From the NCBI RefSeq assembly GCF_000784355.1, contig NZ_KN360925.1, positions 38,496 through 102,495 of the forward strand: DNA of 64,000 bases, written 5' to 3'. The translations under genes and the position numbers were made by a program. The notes below the pieces were generated by a model. It was not told where the DNA came from. It saw only the letters and a program-made list of their open reading frames with translations, and searched no databases. The stretch's first letter is position 1. Each line of letters starts with the position of its first letter. This document shows, piece by piece, positions 35,117-44,068 of the stretch. The stretch comes from Methanolacinia paynteri (GTDB lineage Archaea > Halobacteriota > Methanomicrobia > Methanomicrobiales > Methanomicrobiaceae).

Positions 35117-35595
35117 TAACGAACGAATTCCTCCTCAAAACGCTTCATCTGTTCGGCATTTCCGATCACAAGAACCGAATCGTTCGTTTCAAAACGGAAC
35201 GAGGGTGACGGGTTGAAGATGCTCTGGCCCTTCCGGCTCACGGCAACTACCGTTACCCCGGTGCTGCTGCGGATATTCAGGTCCCCTATAGTCTTTCCCG
35301 ATGTCCTGTCGCCAAGCTTAAACGTGTGCATCTTTACTTTCAAATCGGCAAACGAGGAGAACACCATGCAGATCTCCTCCTCATCGGTCTCGAGAATTGC
35401 ACCAGTGAGCACGTTGCCGATCCTTCTTGCTTCTGGAGGTGTAAGATCGGCCGAACAATAGTCTCCGTTGCCGGACCTCACGTAAAGCTGGACACCTTCA
35501 CCCTCCATGTAGATAATCGATACCCGGTCACCCTTTTCAGTATCAAGTTCGTATTTGGTTCCGATGCCGGGCATATCGCGGGATGTAAATGACAT
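35116..35595 (-). CDS. TrkA-C domain regulatory subunit of the antiporter (KhtT-like)
   Basis: A 159-residue soluble protein. The N-terminal half resembles KhtT (PGIGTKYELDTEKGDRVSII, MEGEGVQLYV); the C-terminal half is an RCK-C/TrkA-C ligand domain (GDLNIRSSTGVTVVAVSRKG, ETNDSVLVIG). It would gate the adjacent antiporter, perhaps through a nucleotide. The open frame extends to 35817, but that part overlaps the next gene's promoter and start; ATG at 35595 gives the family N-terminus. No ribosome site, probably leaderless. Confidence 0.88.
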   Translation of the reverse strand: MSFTSRDMPGIGTKYELDTEKGDRVSIIYMEGEGVQLYVRSGNGDYCSADLTPPEARRIGNVLTGAILETDEEEICMVFSSFADLKVKMHTFKLGDRTSGKTIGDLNIRSSTGVTVVAVSRKGQSIFNPSPSFRFETNDSVLVIGNAEQMKRFEEEFVR

Positions 35596-35728
35596 TGAAA
35601 GTTTTTTGGGTCCTGATCGAATATCTACATTCCGAATGCAGGGGGCCCTTTTCAGGTGCAACTGAAATTGAAAAATTTTAACAGCTTTTGAAAGGAAGGT
35701 TATCCTGTGAACGGGATGCGGAGTAGAG

Positions 35729-36379
35729 ATGACGGACAAACCACTTAAAGCCCCTGATATTGCAGAGATAGCCGGAGTTTCTGCCGGCGAGATGAAGAGG
35801 ATAGCCGAAGAGTACAAAGTGGTTATCCCGTCAAGGGTTTTTGGGCGGGTAAAACTCTATGAACAGAAAGCCGCGGGAATAGTCGAAAAGATCTCCTCGA
35901 TGGAGGCCGCAGGGAAGACGACGGCGGATATAATCAGGGAGCTCGGAGGCAAAGCCGCTGCAAAAAGTACAAAGGAAAAGACAGGAGAGAAGATCAGGAA
36001 AAAACAGAGCGCTCCTGCCGGAAACAATACCCCTTCGGGCAAAACACCAGCCTCAAGACCGTCCCGGGGAAAAGAGGATGAAACAGCCTTCATAGAACTG
36101 AAACTTAACAGGCTGACAAACAGGGTGGAGCAGCTTGAAAAACAGCTCCTTGCGGAACGGGCCGAACGTAACGAGGAGAGGAAGGAATATCTCAGGATTA
36201 TTGCAGAAATAACCGAAAACACTGATGCCACAGGGGAATGGGTAGACTATTTTGACAAAAAAATCGACGACCTTTCTGCAGGACAGGACGAATTCAACAA
36301 AAAGACACTTGAATGGATCGACTATACCGAAGAAGAAATCGATCTCCTCAAAAAACCGTTCTGGAAAAGGCGCAGATAA
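35729..36379 (+). CDS. MerR-like helix-turn-helix protein with coiled coil
   Basis: A 216-residue protein. Residues 1-75 resemble a MerR-type DNA-binding unit (KAPDIAEIAGVSAGEMKRIA, then RVKLYEQKAAGIVEKI). A low-complexity basic linker (75-125: KSTKEKTGEKIRKKQSAPAG) leads to a coiled coil (130-170: LEKQLLAERAERNEERKEY) and an aromatic/acidic C-terminus (WVDYFDKKIDD, LEWIDYTEEEID). Possibly a chromosome- or membrane-linked DNA binder; target unknown. Divergent from the antiporter pair. Confidence 0.75.
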   Translation: MTDKPLKAPDIAEIAGVSAGEMKRIAEEYKVVIPSRVFGRVKLYEQKAAGIVEKISSMEAAGKTTADIIRELGGKAAAKSTKEKTGEKIRKKQSAPAGNNTPSGKTPASRPSRGKEDETAFIELKLNRLTNRVEQLEKQLLAERAERNEERKEYLRIIAEITENTDATGEWVDYFDKKIDDLSAGQDEFNKKTLEWIDYTEEEIDLLKKPFWKRRR

Positions 36380-36481
36380 TAAAACTAACCGATCAGGCAT
36401 TGGCTTCCGGTAAATTCGAAGTCATAAAAGAATATATATCAAAAAAGGACCTACATAGGAGCTGTACAGGAGGAATTGAGA

Positions 36482-36874
36482 ATGAAAATGGCATATTCGT
36501 TCGCAGCAGTGCTTCTTCTGGCGGCATGCCTTCTCTTTGCAGGATGCACCGGAACATGTACAACAATGCTGTATGATGATGACAACGGAAAGACCGTTGA
36601 TGTTTCAAAGGACTGCGAGATCATGATCGAACTTACGGAAAACCCGACAACCGGGTACACATGGGAGCTCACAGCACCGGGGCTGACATATGTCTCTGAC
36701 GAGTATGTGCCCGATGCAAACAGCGAGGGTCTCGTCGGTGCCGGTGGAGTCCATGTATTCACATACAAGGCAGAGAACACCGGCATATTCAACATAGAAG
36801 GCATATACAAGCGTTCATGGGAAGAGACATCGACCGATGACACGACCTGGTCGGCAACGGTTGTAGTAAAATAA
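36482..36874 (+). CDS. Chagasin-like (I42) cysteine-protease inhibitor, lipoprotein
   Basis: A 130-residue exported protein. A lipobox-like LLFAGC ends the signal peptide, so the mature protein is probably lipid-anchored outside. The three chagasin loops are recognisable: NPTTGYTW, GAGGVHVFTYKA and KRSWEE (family RPWE-type). Chagasins block papain-like proteases. AGGAGG at 36468-36473 fits the ATG at 36482, not the TTG at 36476. A poly-T tract follows. Confidence 0.88.
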   Translation: MKMAYSFAAVLLLAACLLFAGCTGTCTTMLYDDDNGKTVDVSKDCEIMIELTENPTTGYTWELTAPGLTYVSDEYVPDANSEGLVGAGGVHVFTYKAENTGIFNIEGIYKRSWEETSTDDTTWSATVVVK

Positions 36875-36881
36875 ACCCAAC

Positions 36882-36889
36882 TTTTTTTT
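36882..36889 (+). terminator. Poly-T terminator after the chagasin gene
   Basis: Eight consecutive T seven bases past the stop codon, typical of intrinsic termination in archaea. Confidence 0.5.
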
Positions 36890-36944
36890 ATCCCGGAACA
36901 CACGGTTCAGGATTAAATCTTTTCAGAGCCTATAGTAGAGGATA

Positions 36945-38375
36945 TTGAAGCACGGCATATTTCACGCTGAAAGAACATCGGGTTCCCGGGACAAATTCAG
37001 CCACGGCACCACAATCATTCTCCTTTCGGCCTGCATTCTCCTGCCGATGATATCGGAGTCGATGCTTGTTGCCGCACTTCCGGGAATAGAACTTGAGTTC
37101 TCGACCCAGGGAATAATAGGGGCATGGATCCTTCCGGTAGTTCTTCTCCTTGGAGCGAGTTTATGCCCGTTCCTCGGGACACTCGGCGACAACCTCGGAA
37201 GAAAGAAGGTTCTCTCCATAGGCCTTGCCTTCTATGTCGCCGGAGTTTTGCTCTCCGGGTTCTCGTGGGATATCTGGTCGCTTCTCCTCTTCAGGGCGAT
37301 GCAGGGCATAGGCATAGCCGCATCCCCAATCGCATTTGCAATAGTATCCGAGCATTTCCCTCCCGAAAGAGTCTCTACAGGGATCGGAATTCTCGCCGGA
37401 TGCTACGGGGCGGGGACACTCCTAGGTATTTTCTTCGGGTCGATCGTGACCGGTATCCTCGGGTGGAGATGGACCTACTATATCCTGATCCCGGTTGTCA
37501 TCCTGCATCTTGTACTGGTAAATCTCAAAATCCCCTCGTCGCCCGGAACCCCCGGGAGAAAATCGGACTGGGCAGGCGCTTTCCTCCTGCTGGTCGCGAT
37601 TTTCTTCCTTATGACGGCCGTAACTCTCTGCTACGGAGGAGAGTTTGAGTCCTTGCCGGTCGCTGTTTCGGTGGCACTTTCAGTGATAGTGGGCGTATTG
37701 TTCGTATACTGCGAAAAGAGATCTGCATTCCCTTCGATAGACCTCAGAATGCTTAAAAAAAGGAAGGTTGCCATAATCGCGGCGATGGCGCTGCTTTTGA
37801 ACATGACTACCTTCCTCTACGTTCAGGTATTCCCGTTCATAATCCAGTCCCCAGCAGGCCTTATGCTCGGCGAACTTTTCGTCGGCTGTATAATGGTTCC
37901 CGGCTCCATCGCAGACATGATCATGAGTACATCAGCGGGCGTCTGGGTGCGAAGGAAAGGCCATAAACCGGTATTTTACTTGGGCGGGGTACTGATAATA
38001 ATCGCACCGCTCGTATATTTCCTGCTGCCTCTGTCCGTAATAACGCTCGCGGCGGTCTACACCATATTCTGTGCGGGCATGGGAATGATCTCAACGGCCT
38101 ATCTCATTCTGATGATCGGCACCGTTCCGCCGGACAGGACCGCGGGTGCAACCGGGCTCCTGAATTCATACACGAACATCGGCGGCATGATCGGGCCGAT
38201 AATAACCGGCATCTTCCTCGCGACATTCTCGGTAAAAACAGTAGTAGACGGCGTATCATGGCAGACCCCGACACCAGAGGCTTTTTTTTACACATTTGCA
38301 ACAGGCATGGCTGCAGCACTTGTGATAATGATGCTGATAATCGCGATAAACAACGGGCGGAAGGTTCAATTATGA
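36945..38375 (+). CDS. MFS multidrug exporter, DHA2-like
   Basis: A 476-residue transporter with about 14 spans. Motif A between helices 2 and 3 is present (GTLGDNLGRKKVLSIG) and the antiporter motif C is suggested by AGCYGAGTLLGIFFGS. It probably extrudes hydrophobic compounds in exchange for protons. The start is a TTG at 36945 preceded by AGAGGAT; later ATG codons lie inside the first helix. It is the gene directly before the tubulin-like locus, separated by 55 bp. Confidence 0.85.
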   Translation: MKHGIFHAERTSGSRDKFSHGTTIILLSACILLPMISESMLVAALPGIELEFSTQGIIGAWILPVVLLLGASLCPFLGTLGDNLGRKKVLSIGLAFYVAGVLLSGFSWDIWSLLLFRAMQGIGIAASPIAFAIVSEHFPPERVSTGIGILAGCYGAGTLLGIFFGSIVTGILGWRWTYYILIPVVILHLVLVNLKIPSSPGTPGRKSDWAGAFLLLVAIFFLMTAVTLCYGGEFESLPVAVSVALSVIVGVLFVYCEKRSAFPSIDLRMLKKRKVAIIAAMALLLNMTTFLYVQVFPFIIQSPAGLMLGELFVGCIMVPGSIADMIMSTSAGVWVRRKGHKPVFYLGGVLIIIAPLVYFLLPLSVITLAAVYTIFCAGMGMISTAYLILMIGTVPPDRTAGATGLLNSYTNIGGMIGPIITGIFLATFSVKTVVDGVSWQTPTPEAFFYTFATGMAAALVIMMLIIAINNGRKVQL

Positions 38376-38430
38376 AATTTTCCCGTATCTGCTGAAAATT
38401 ATTTATTTGTTTAAAATTAATCATCTCTCT

Positions 38431-39222
38431 ATGCTACAAAGGAAGAGTGCATTGTTATGCATGACCCTGGCGGCCCTGGGGTTGTTATTCCTGGCGGTAT
38501 GCACACCCTGTGCAGCCATGAATATCGAGGTAACCGACGGAACCCTCCCCGACTCACAGGATGAAGCCGCTACAATAACATATACCATAGTTATTACAGG
38601 ACTACCGGTACAAGCGGAATATCTTGAGATCAGCACCGATCTTATTCCAGTTTCAGACTCTACGCTCTGGACCGTGCCCGATACGACCTATGTCGAGATC
38701 GAAGGCGGAGAAGATTCACTGAACGACCAGAAGATCACGCTCAAAATCCTCGAGTATCCCGACCAGGGCATAACGGTCACATGCTCCGGCAGGGTGCCTT
38801 CGCTGACCTCGGTCGAGACTGTCGACGGCGTTGTCATTACAAAGAGGGTGGAGCAGAGCACCGGCTACATCTATTATCACGTGCGTGCGCTGGATGAAAA
38901 CAACGATCTTCTCGGGACGGCTGCAACCGAGACCTTTTCGATAACCATACCCGGAGAGGACGTGTTCAAGGAAAGGCTGAATGCCGTCTCCGACACCGAC
39001 ATGAGGGCAATCATCGACGATCTCTACTCAAAGGGCCTGACTGACGAGGCAGGAGACCTGCTCGATTACTGGGAAGCGCCGAAGGAGTCGACGGTCTCTC
39101 TTACGATGACCGCCATCGCCGCGATAGTCCTCATGATCATAGGGCTAGTCGTGGGTGTCATCTTCGGCCAGATCAGGGCAAGAAACATGCAGGACTTCGA
39201 GGATGACTACAGGGGGAGATGA
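38431..39222 (+). CDS. Secreted protein with C-terminal membrane anchor, first gene of the tubulin-like locus
   Basis: A 263-residue protein: signal peptide (about 1-30, ending CTPCAAM), an extracellular beta-rich domain (YTIVITGLPVQAEYLEISTD, KITLKILEYPDQGITVTCSG), a short helical hinge (DMRAIIDDLYSKGLTDEAGD) and one membrane span (VSLTMTAIAAIVLMIIGLVV) with a short acidic cytosolic tail. Family unknown. An upstream TTG (38407) is possible, but the ATG at 38431 gives a normal signal peptide. The stop overlaps the next start (ATGA), so it is coupled to the tubulin-like gene. Confidence 0.8.
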   Translation: MLQRKSALLCMTLAALGLLFLAVCTPCAAMNIEVTDGTLPDSQDEAATITYTIVITGLPVQAEYLEISTDLIPVSDSTLWTVPDTTYVEIEGGEDSLNDQKITLKILEYPDQGITVTCSGRVPSLTSVETVDGVVITKRVEQSTGYIYYHVRALDENNDLLGTAATETFSITIPGEDVFKERLNAVSDTDMRAIIDDLYSKGLTDEAGDLLDYWEAPKESTVSLTMTAIAAIVLMIIGLVVGVIFGQIRARNMQDFEDDYRGR

Positions 39223-42200
39223 GATTGCCAAATGACGGCATAATCGAGGGAAGACCCTTCCAGATGCCCGACGAACTCACAGTCGTCGCGGTAGGCGGAT
39301 GCGGAAAAAAGCTGATCTCGCAGATCTACGAGCACGACTGGTTCCTGAAGCACTACCTTTCCGACGCCAAGAGACTTACCCTCTACACACTCGACACCGA
39401 TACCAACCAGAGGAAAGAAGACCTCCGGAGGGTCGCGGGTGTCGAGAAGAAACTCTCCGAGATCCAAAAGACCGAAAACCTCACAGGCGGAAGCGTCAAG
39501 GCATTCCACTATCACATCCCCGATCTCGCGAATGTCGACCGCGTCTCGTCCCTGACTTCAAAGGATATAATCGAGCAGGTAAAGAACCGGAGGGAGCCGC
39601 CGCTCGTGGACGTCTGGTGGATGAACGATCCGGATTACGGCTTCGACTACCAGGAGTTGAAGAAGGTAGACCCGAACATCGTCGATGACTTCGGCGGGGG
39701 AGTGCACAGGCGCCGTGCGATCTCCAAGGCCGTATTCTACAAAGCCATAACGCAGGGCGGCGAGCAGTTCCCGTCATTCCAGGGACACGGGCCGGTGGCG
39801 ATCATCGTCGGACTCGGCGGAGGAACCGGCTCGGGGATGTTCATCGATCTCGCCCGCTACATCAAGGAGAAACGCGGACAAGAGGCAAAGATTTGGCTCT
39901 TCTGCGTCCTTCCTGCGGCAGGAGAAGGGGAGAAGGAACAGCTCAACGCTGCAATCGCACTCTCAGAGATAGAATACCTGAACATGAAGGACGACAAGCT
40001 CTTCAACTACATCGTCCTCTCTTCCTTAAGCCCGACCGGCTACGTAGACGGCGGAGACCGGAAGAGGGAGGTAGTCGAGTTCGATTCGTCCTTCCCGTAC
40101 ATGTTCATCAACGCATTTTACCTCCCGACGGCCGATATTTCGGCGATAGTCGATGCAAAGAGAGACTATTCGGGATTCATATTCGCGGACTCGCATGTGA
40201 TCGAGTATCCTGTCGAGAACCTACGGACCCTGAAAAAAGGATTCGAGGATGTGATCGCGTCCTACTCGGAGATCTCGAACGAAAGAACACGCCTCTTAAA
40301 AGAGATCTCGACCTTCTTCGCCACGAACGAGAACCTCTACCCGGCCGAGTTCTCAAAGACGGACACAGAGATTACGCATTCCGACGTAACCAAATTCAAG
40401 AAGGAGATCGAGAAGATCAGGAATGTCTGGGAGAACGAGATCACGTCTCTTCTCAACTTCCAGACGCAGAATATCATCGAATCCGCAATAAGCAACAACA
40501 TGCCGGTAGAGCTGAAGGAGCTCGACAGGATTAACGAATTCGACAAGCTCGCCGAATATGTCACAAGGCTCAAAAAGTCCCTTGAAAACGAGAGTAAACC
40601 GCACGAGAACGCGAAGGACCAGGAACTCTACGAACTTGTCAAAAAGAATCTCAACCTCCTCGGGCAGATGGCCGAACTCCAGAATAAGACGCTCGCGGTC
40701 AGGGACAACTCGGCCCGTCTCGCCCTTGTAAACCTGATCAGGGGCGAAGAGAACTTCGGAAAGATTTCAGGGGATATCTCCTCCGAGACCGGAAAGCTCA
40801 GGGCGGAAGTGAGCGAGGCAGATACCAAAGTTTCGAAGAAGAGATCCGAGCTCGACGAGATCGTAAAGCTCAGGGACAGGGATGTCGGCCTTGTCAAATC
40901 AGAGATCAACGCCCTCGCAAAACCTGTCGACGATTATATCGCGCTGGGCCACGGGGGAGACGAAAGCGGCAGGTCGCTTGAGGATCTTGAAAGAGAGTAT
41001 ATCGATAAATTCGCATGGCTGATGTCGCTCCTCATCGAGAGGATCAATGAAACCTCTGGCAAGAAGAAGCTGAAGCCGATCAGGCGCGATGCCTGGATGG
41101 GCTCTCTCCCGCTCGGCGAGATGCAGACCGATATCGACAGGCTGGAAAAGATTACCGGAACCGATCTTGCATACCTGAACGACCTCGCCGAATCCGTCTC
41201 GCTCTACTACTTCAACGATTATATGATGAGAGTAGCCAAAAAGCAGGGATTCGGGGACACGCTCCTCGGGAAGAAGCTCAACTTCGAGATGTTCAGGAGC
41301 GAAAAGGCCACAAAGGAGGAACGCATCAACAAGATCGCGAGGATGCATCCCGGAAGGATCTTCATCCGCGAACCCTTCGAGATATATGTCCAGGACAGGT
41401 TCATCACGGGAGAGTTCGACTCGAAGATGGTCTCCCTCCGCGAGGCCGTAATCGAGCCGCTCGTCTCCCAGTTCAATCTCGAATCCGAGGAGAAAAAGGC
41501 GCTTATATCCTCGTTTTCAGGCGGAGACAGCGGACGGATACTCTCTGGCCTCAGGGAACGGCTTACAGGGATCATCAACAGCCGCGAAGGATACGAATCG
41601 AGAATCGACAGTATCAACGGCGAGATCGACGACCTTATCCAGTCCAAAAAAGAGATGCAGCAGGAGATCGAGTTCTTCACCAGGCTCGACGAGCTCATCT
41701 CTTCTTCGTTTGAGGCAAGGAAGAAGCTCAAAGCCGCACTCGACAGCTACGACTCCGGCCTCAGGGATATCGAGGAGAGAAGACGCGGCGGCTCGAAGAC
41801 CATCGAAGGCATGTACAGGACATGGTTCGGGGAGATCAATCCCGCCATACTGTCCCTGCTAAACGACGACTCGGACCTCTCTTCGCTCGACTACGACAAC
41901 GACGGGAAGAAGGAGATCGAGAAGCTCTACAATATCGTCAGGTGGAAGTACAAGGATCTCATAGATGCGCACAAGCTCGGCGTGAACAACCTCTCCGTCG
42001 GCCACGGACCCGGAGGAACGGAGAGATGGAGCTTCGAGAAATCAGCACTCGTCGCATCGTCGCCCTCCAGGTGGCTGTCGCAGATGACCGACAACAATGC
42101 GGGAGACTTCAGGCGGTATCTTGTAAAGGCCCTCGACCTCAAGGGTGTGGACTCAGCCAAGGTCAACTCGCACAACTACACGAAGCCCTGGGAGGTCTCG

Positions 42201-42482
42201 CTCACGTTCTTTGCCGCGGCAAGCTTCCTCGACAATATCTCGCCCCTTACGACCGGCGGCGGGTATTGGGAGAAATACGAGAGATCTAAGAACAACATCC
42301 TGCATCACGCCCTCTACCTCCAGCAGGGGAAGTATGTGACACGCAAACGCACCCTCCTGCTCGCCGATGCGGCAGAGATCGCAGGCCTTGAAGACGGCAA
42401 CAAGAAGTCTAGGGACGAGGCAAAGGAGAGGGTTCTTGATCTTTACGAGGTGAAGGATATCAAAGAGGCTGCCGGGGAATGA
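39219..42482 (+). CDS. Tubulin/FtsZ-like GTPase, long form (Tubulin_2 type)
   Basis: A 1087-residue protein. The N-terminal 400 residues form a tubulin/FtsZ-like nucleotide domain: TVVAVGGCGKKL (21-32), DTDTNQ (60-65) and the signature VGLGGGTGSGMF (197-208). The rest is long and mostly helical with strong coiled coils around 380-620 and 770-870, then a globular C-terminus. It is far longer than FtsZ or CetZ. No membrane span. It overlaps both neighbours by four bases, so it is co-translated with two membrane proteins and probably assembles at the cytosolic face of the membrane (inference). Confidence 0.85.
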   Translation: MRLPNDGIIEGRPFQMPDELTVVAVGGCGKKLISQIYEHDWFLKHYLSDAKRLTLYTLDTDTNQRKEDLRRVAGVEKKLSEIQKTENLTGGSVKAFHYHIPDLANVDRVSSLTSKDIIEQVKNRREPPLVDVWWMNDPDYGFDYQELKKVDPNIVDDFGGGVHRRRAISKAVFYKAITQGGEQFPSFQGHGPVAIIVGLGGGTGSGMFIDLARYIKEKRGQEAKIWLFCVLPAAGEGEKEQLNAAIALSEIEYLNMKDDKLFNYIVLSSLSPTGYVDGGDRKREVVEFDSSFPYMFINAFYLPTADISAIVDAKRDYSGFIFADSHVIEYPVENLRTLKKGFEDVIASYSEISNERTRLLKEISTFFATNENLYPAEFSKTDTEITHSDVTKFKKEIEKIRNVWENEITSLLNFQTQNIIESAISNNMPVELKELDRINEFDKLAEYVTRLKKSLENESKPHENAKDQELYELVKKNLNLLGQMAELQNKTLAVRDNSARLALVNLIRGEENFGKISGDISSETGKLRAEVSEADTKVSKKRSELDEIVKLRDRDVGLVKSEINALAKPVDDYIALGHGGDESGRSLEDLEREYIDKFAWLMSLLIERINETSGKKKLKPIRRDAWMGSLPLGEMQTDIDRLEKITGTDLAYLNDLAESVSLYYFNDYMMRVAKKQGFGDTLLGKKLNFEMFRSEKATKEERINKIARMHPGRIFIREPFEIYVQDRFITGEFDSKMVSLREAVIEPLVSQFNLESEEKKALISSFSGGDSGRILSGLRERLTGIINSREGYESRIDSINGEIDDLIQSKKEMQQEIEFFTRLDELISSSFEARKKLKAALDSYDSGLRDIEERRRGGSKTIEGMYRTWFGEINPAILSLLNDDSDLSSLDYDNDGKKEIEKLYNIVRWKYKDLIDAHKLGVNNLSVGHGPGGTERWSFEKSALVASSPSRWLSQMTDNNAGDFRRYLVKALDLKGVDSAKVNSHNYTKPWEVSLTFFAAASFLDNISPLTTGGGYWEKYERSKNNILHHALYLQQGKYVTRKRTLLLADAAEIAGLEDGNKKSRDEAKERVLDLYEVKDIKEAAGE

Positions 42483-44044
42483 TAATCAACAACAAAAGGC
42501 GAAAGATCTATCTTCTCGCCGGCCTTCCCCTTGCGATAATAGTTGCATACATATTTGTCAGTATCGCGCCATACTTCAAGAACCACCCGACCCCCGCGTC
42601 ACTGACGGTATTCATGGAGTTTCTCTGCGGCCTGTTCTTTGCAATCGCGATAGGGATGATCTTCAACGAGGACTCAAGGATCAACGGGATCATATACTGC
42701 GGAATATTTGCTGCAATCCCCGTATTCTATGTCAATGTCAGCCCCTGGGCGAATGTAACGCTTCTCCTGCTCGCTTTCGGGTCAGGAGCGGGAGTGGGCG
42801 CAGTTGCCGTGATCAGGTCGGTTCTCTCGAACAGGTATGACAGCCTTGCGAAGATCGCAAAACTCCTGTTCACGATATTCTTCGCGATAATCATCGGGTT
42901 CCTGGCGTACGAACTCTATGCCTCATCCTTCTCCGCCGATGCATCGGTATCTGAGTACCTGATTCTGCAGAACGTATTCGTATTCGGAACGGGCATCGTC
43001 ATATCGCTGGTCTTATACTGGCTCGCCATCAGGATCACGATAGGGGTCCGTGCCTCGGAGATATTCATATTCGGGCCGAGGTCCTCTGGAAAGACCTACT
43101 TCGTGCTCGGCCTCTGGGGCTACATCTCCGAACACTTCGACAAAGGTCACTCGAACGAGGGTGTCGTCCTCACGGGCGATCCCAATGACGACGGTGAGGA
43201 CCTAAGGATATCGAACCTCTATGCAAACGTGCTCGACGGCCAGATATTGTCGAGGACATACAGGTACCAGATGGTGATGTACCAGCTCACCGGAAAGAAG
43301 TTCGGCATAATTCCTGTAAAATGGACGGTCGTCGACTATGCGGGAGAATATTACGACGAGCTGAACGAGGTGAACTACACCAGGGCCATAAACCAGATCG
43401 CACCTGCACTCGGGATGCACCCCAACGATATCAGGAGGCGTGCCGGGACGATAGACTTCGTGAAGTACATAAAATTGAACTTCAGGGACATGCTCGTCGA
43501 CCCGGAGTTCACGAAGAGCGTCATACTGATCACGATGTACGGGAACTTCCTGAGAGCAGGCAAGGTGATCTTCCTCATCGACGGCGAAAAGATAACCGGA
43601 AGCAGGAAGGGCCAGGCCCAGCTTGCAAGGGAGTTCGGCGGTTACATGAAGACACTTATCGATCTTGAAAACCGGCGGAATATGAGATTCTTCAACCCCA
43701 ACAAGAAGTACGCCCTCGCTGTTACCAAGACCGACCTCCTCTTCTGGAAAAACAAGGAGATAAGGAACCAGATACTCTCGATGGGTGCGGAGAAGCTCTC
43801 GGGCATAGACGACCACTCGAGGAACGCCAGCGAGATCGAGAAGAAGATATTCTCGATACTCTCCGCAAATACGGTATTCAGAAATCTCGTCAATATGATG
43901 AACGATATCTCGATGTACTTCGTCGCGGTCTCGGTGGACGCGACAGCCGAGCCTTTCCCGACCGAAGAGGGCTTCGAGGACGAGATCGCCCCGAAGGGCC
44001 TTGCGCCGTGGAGGTTTACCGAGATAATAAAATTCGGCCTTTAG
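42479..44044 (+). CDS. Polytopic membrane protein with cytosolic P-loop GTPase-like domain
   Basis: A 521-residue protein. Residues 10-185 contain about six to seven membrane spans. The remainder is a P-loop NTPase: Walker A GPRSSGKT (199-206), a Walker B/G3-like VVDYAGE (284-290) and a G4-like TKTD (416-419), with an intermediate strand KVIFLIDGEK (362-371). TKTD indicates guanine specificity, close to TRAFAC-type GTPases. A membrane-embedded GTPase directly coupled (ATGA) to a tubulin-like protein is unusual. Confidence 0.82.
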   Translation: MIINNKRRKIYLLAGLPLAIIVAYIFVSIAPYFKNHPTPASLTVFMEFLCGLFFAIAIGMIFNEDSRINGIIYCGIFAAIPVFYVNVSPWANVTLLLLAFGSGAGVGAVAVIRSVLSNRYDSLAKIAKLLFTIFFAIIIGFLAYELYASSFSADASVSEYLILQNVFVFGTGIVISLVLYWLAIRITIGVRASEIFIFGPRSSGKTYFVLGLWGYISEHFDKGHSNEGVVLTGDPNDDGEDLRISNLYANVLDGQILSRTYRYQMVMYQLTGKKFGIIPVKWTVVDYAGEYYDELNEVNYTRAINQIAPALGMHPNDIRRRAGTIDFVKYIKLNFRDMLVDPEFTKSVILITMYGNFLRAGKVIFLIDGEKITGSRKGQAQLAREFGGYMKTLIDLENRRNMRFFNPNKKYALAVTKTDLLFWKNKEIRNQILSMGAEKLSGIDDHSRNASEIEKKIFSILSANTVFRNLVNMMNDISMYFVAVSVDATAEPFPTEEGFEDEIAPKGLAPWRFTEIIKFGL

Positions 44045-44068
44045 ACCGGACTAAAAGGACGAAGAATA

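Noticed and set aside
43202-43816. 204-codon minus-strand frame inside the membrane GTPase gene
   Set aside because: Opposite the conserved P-loop domain; no motif and no promoter.
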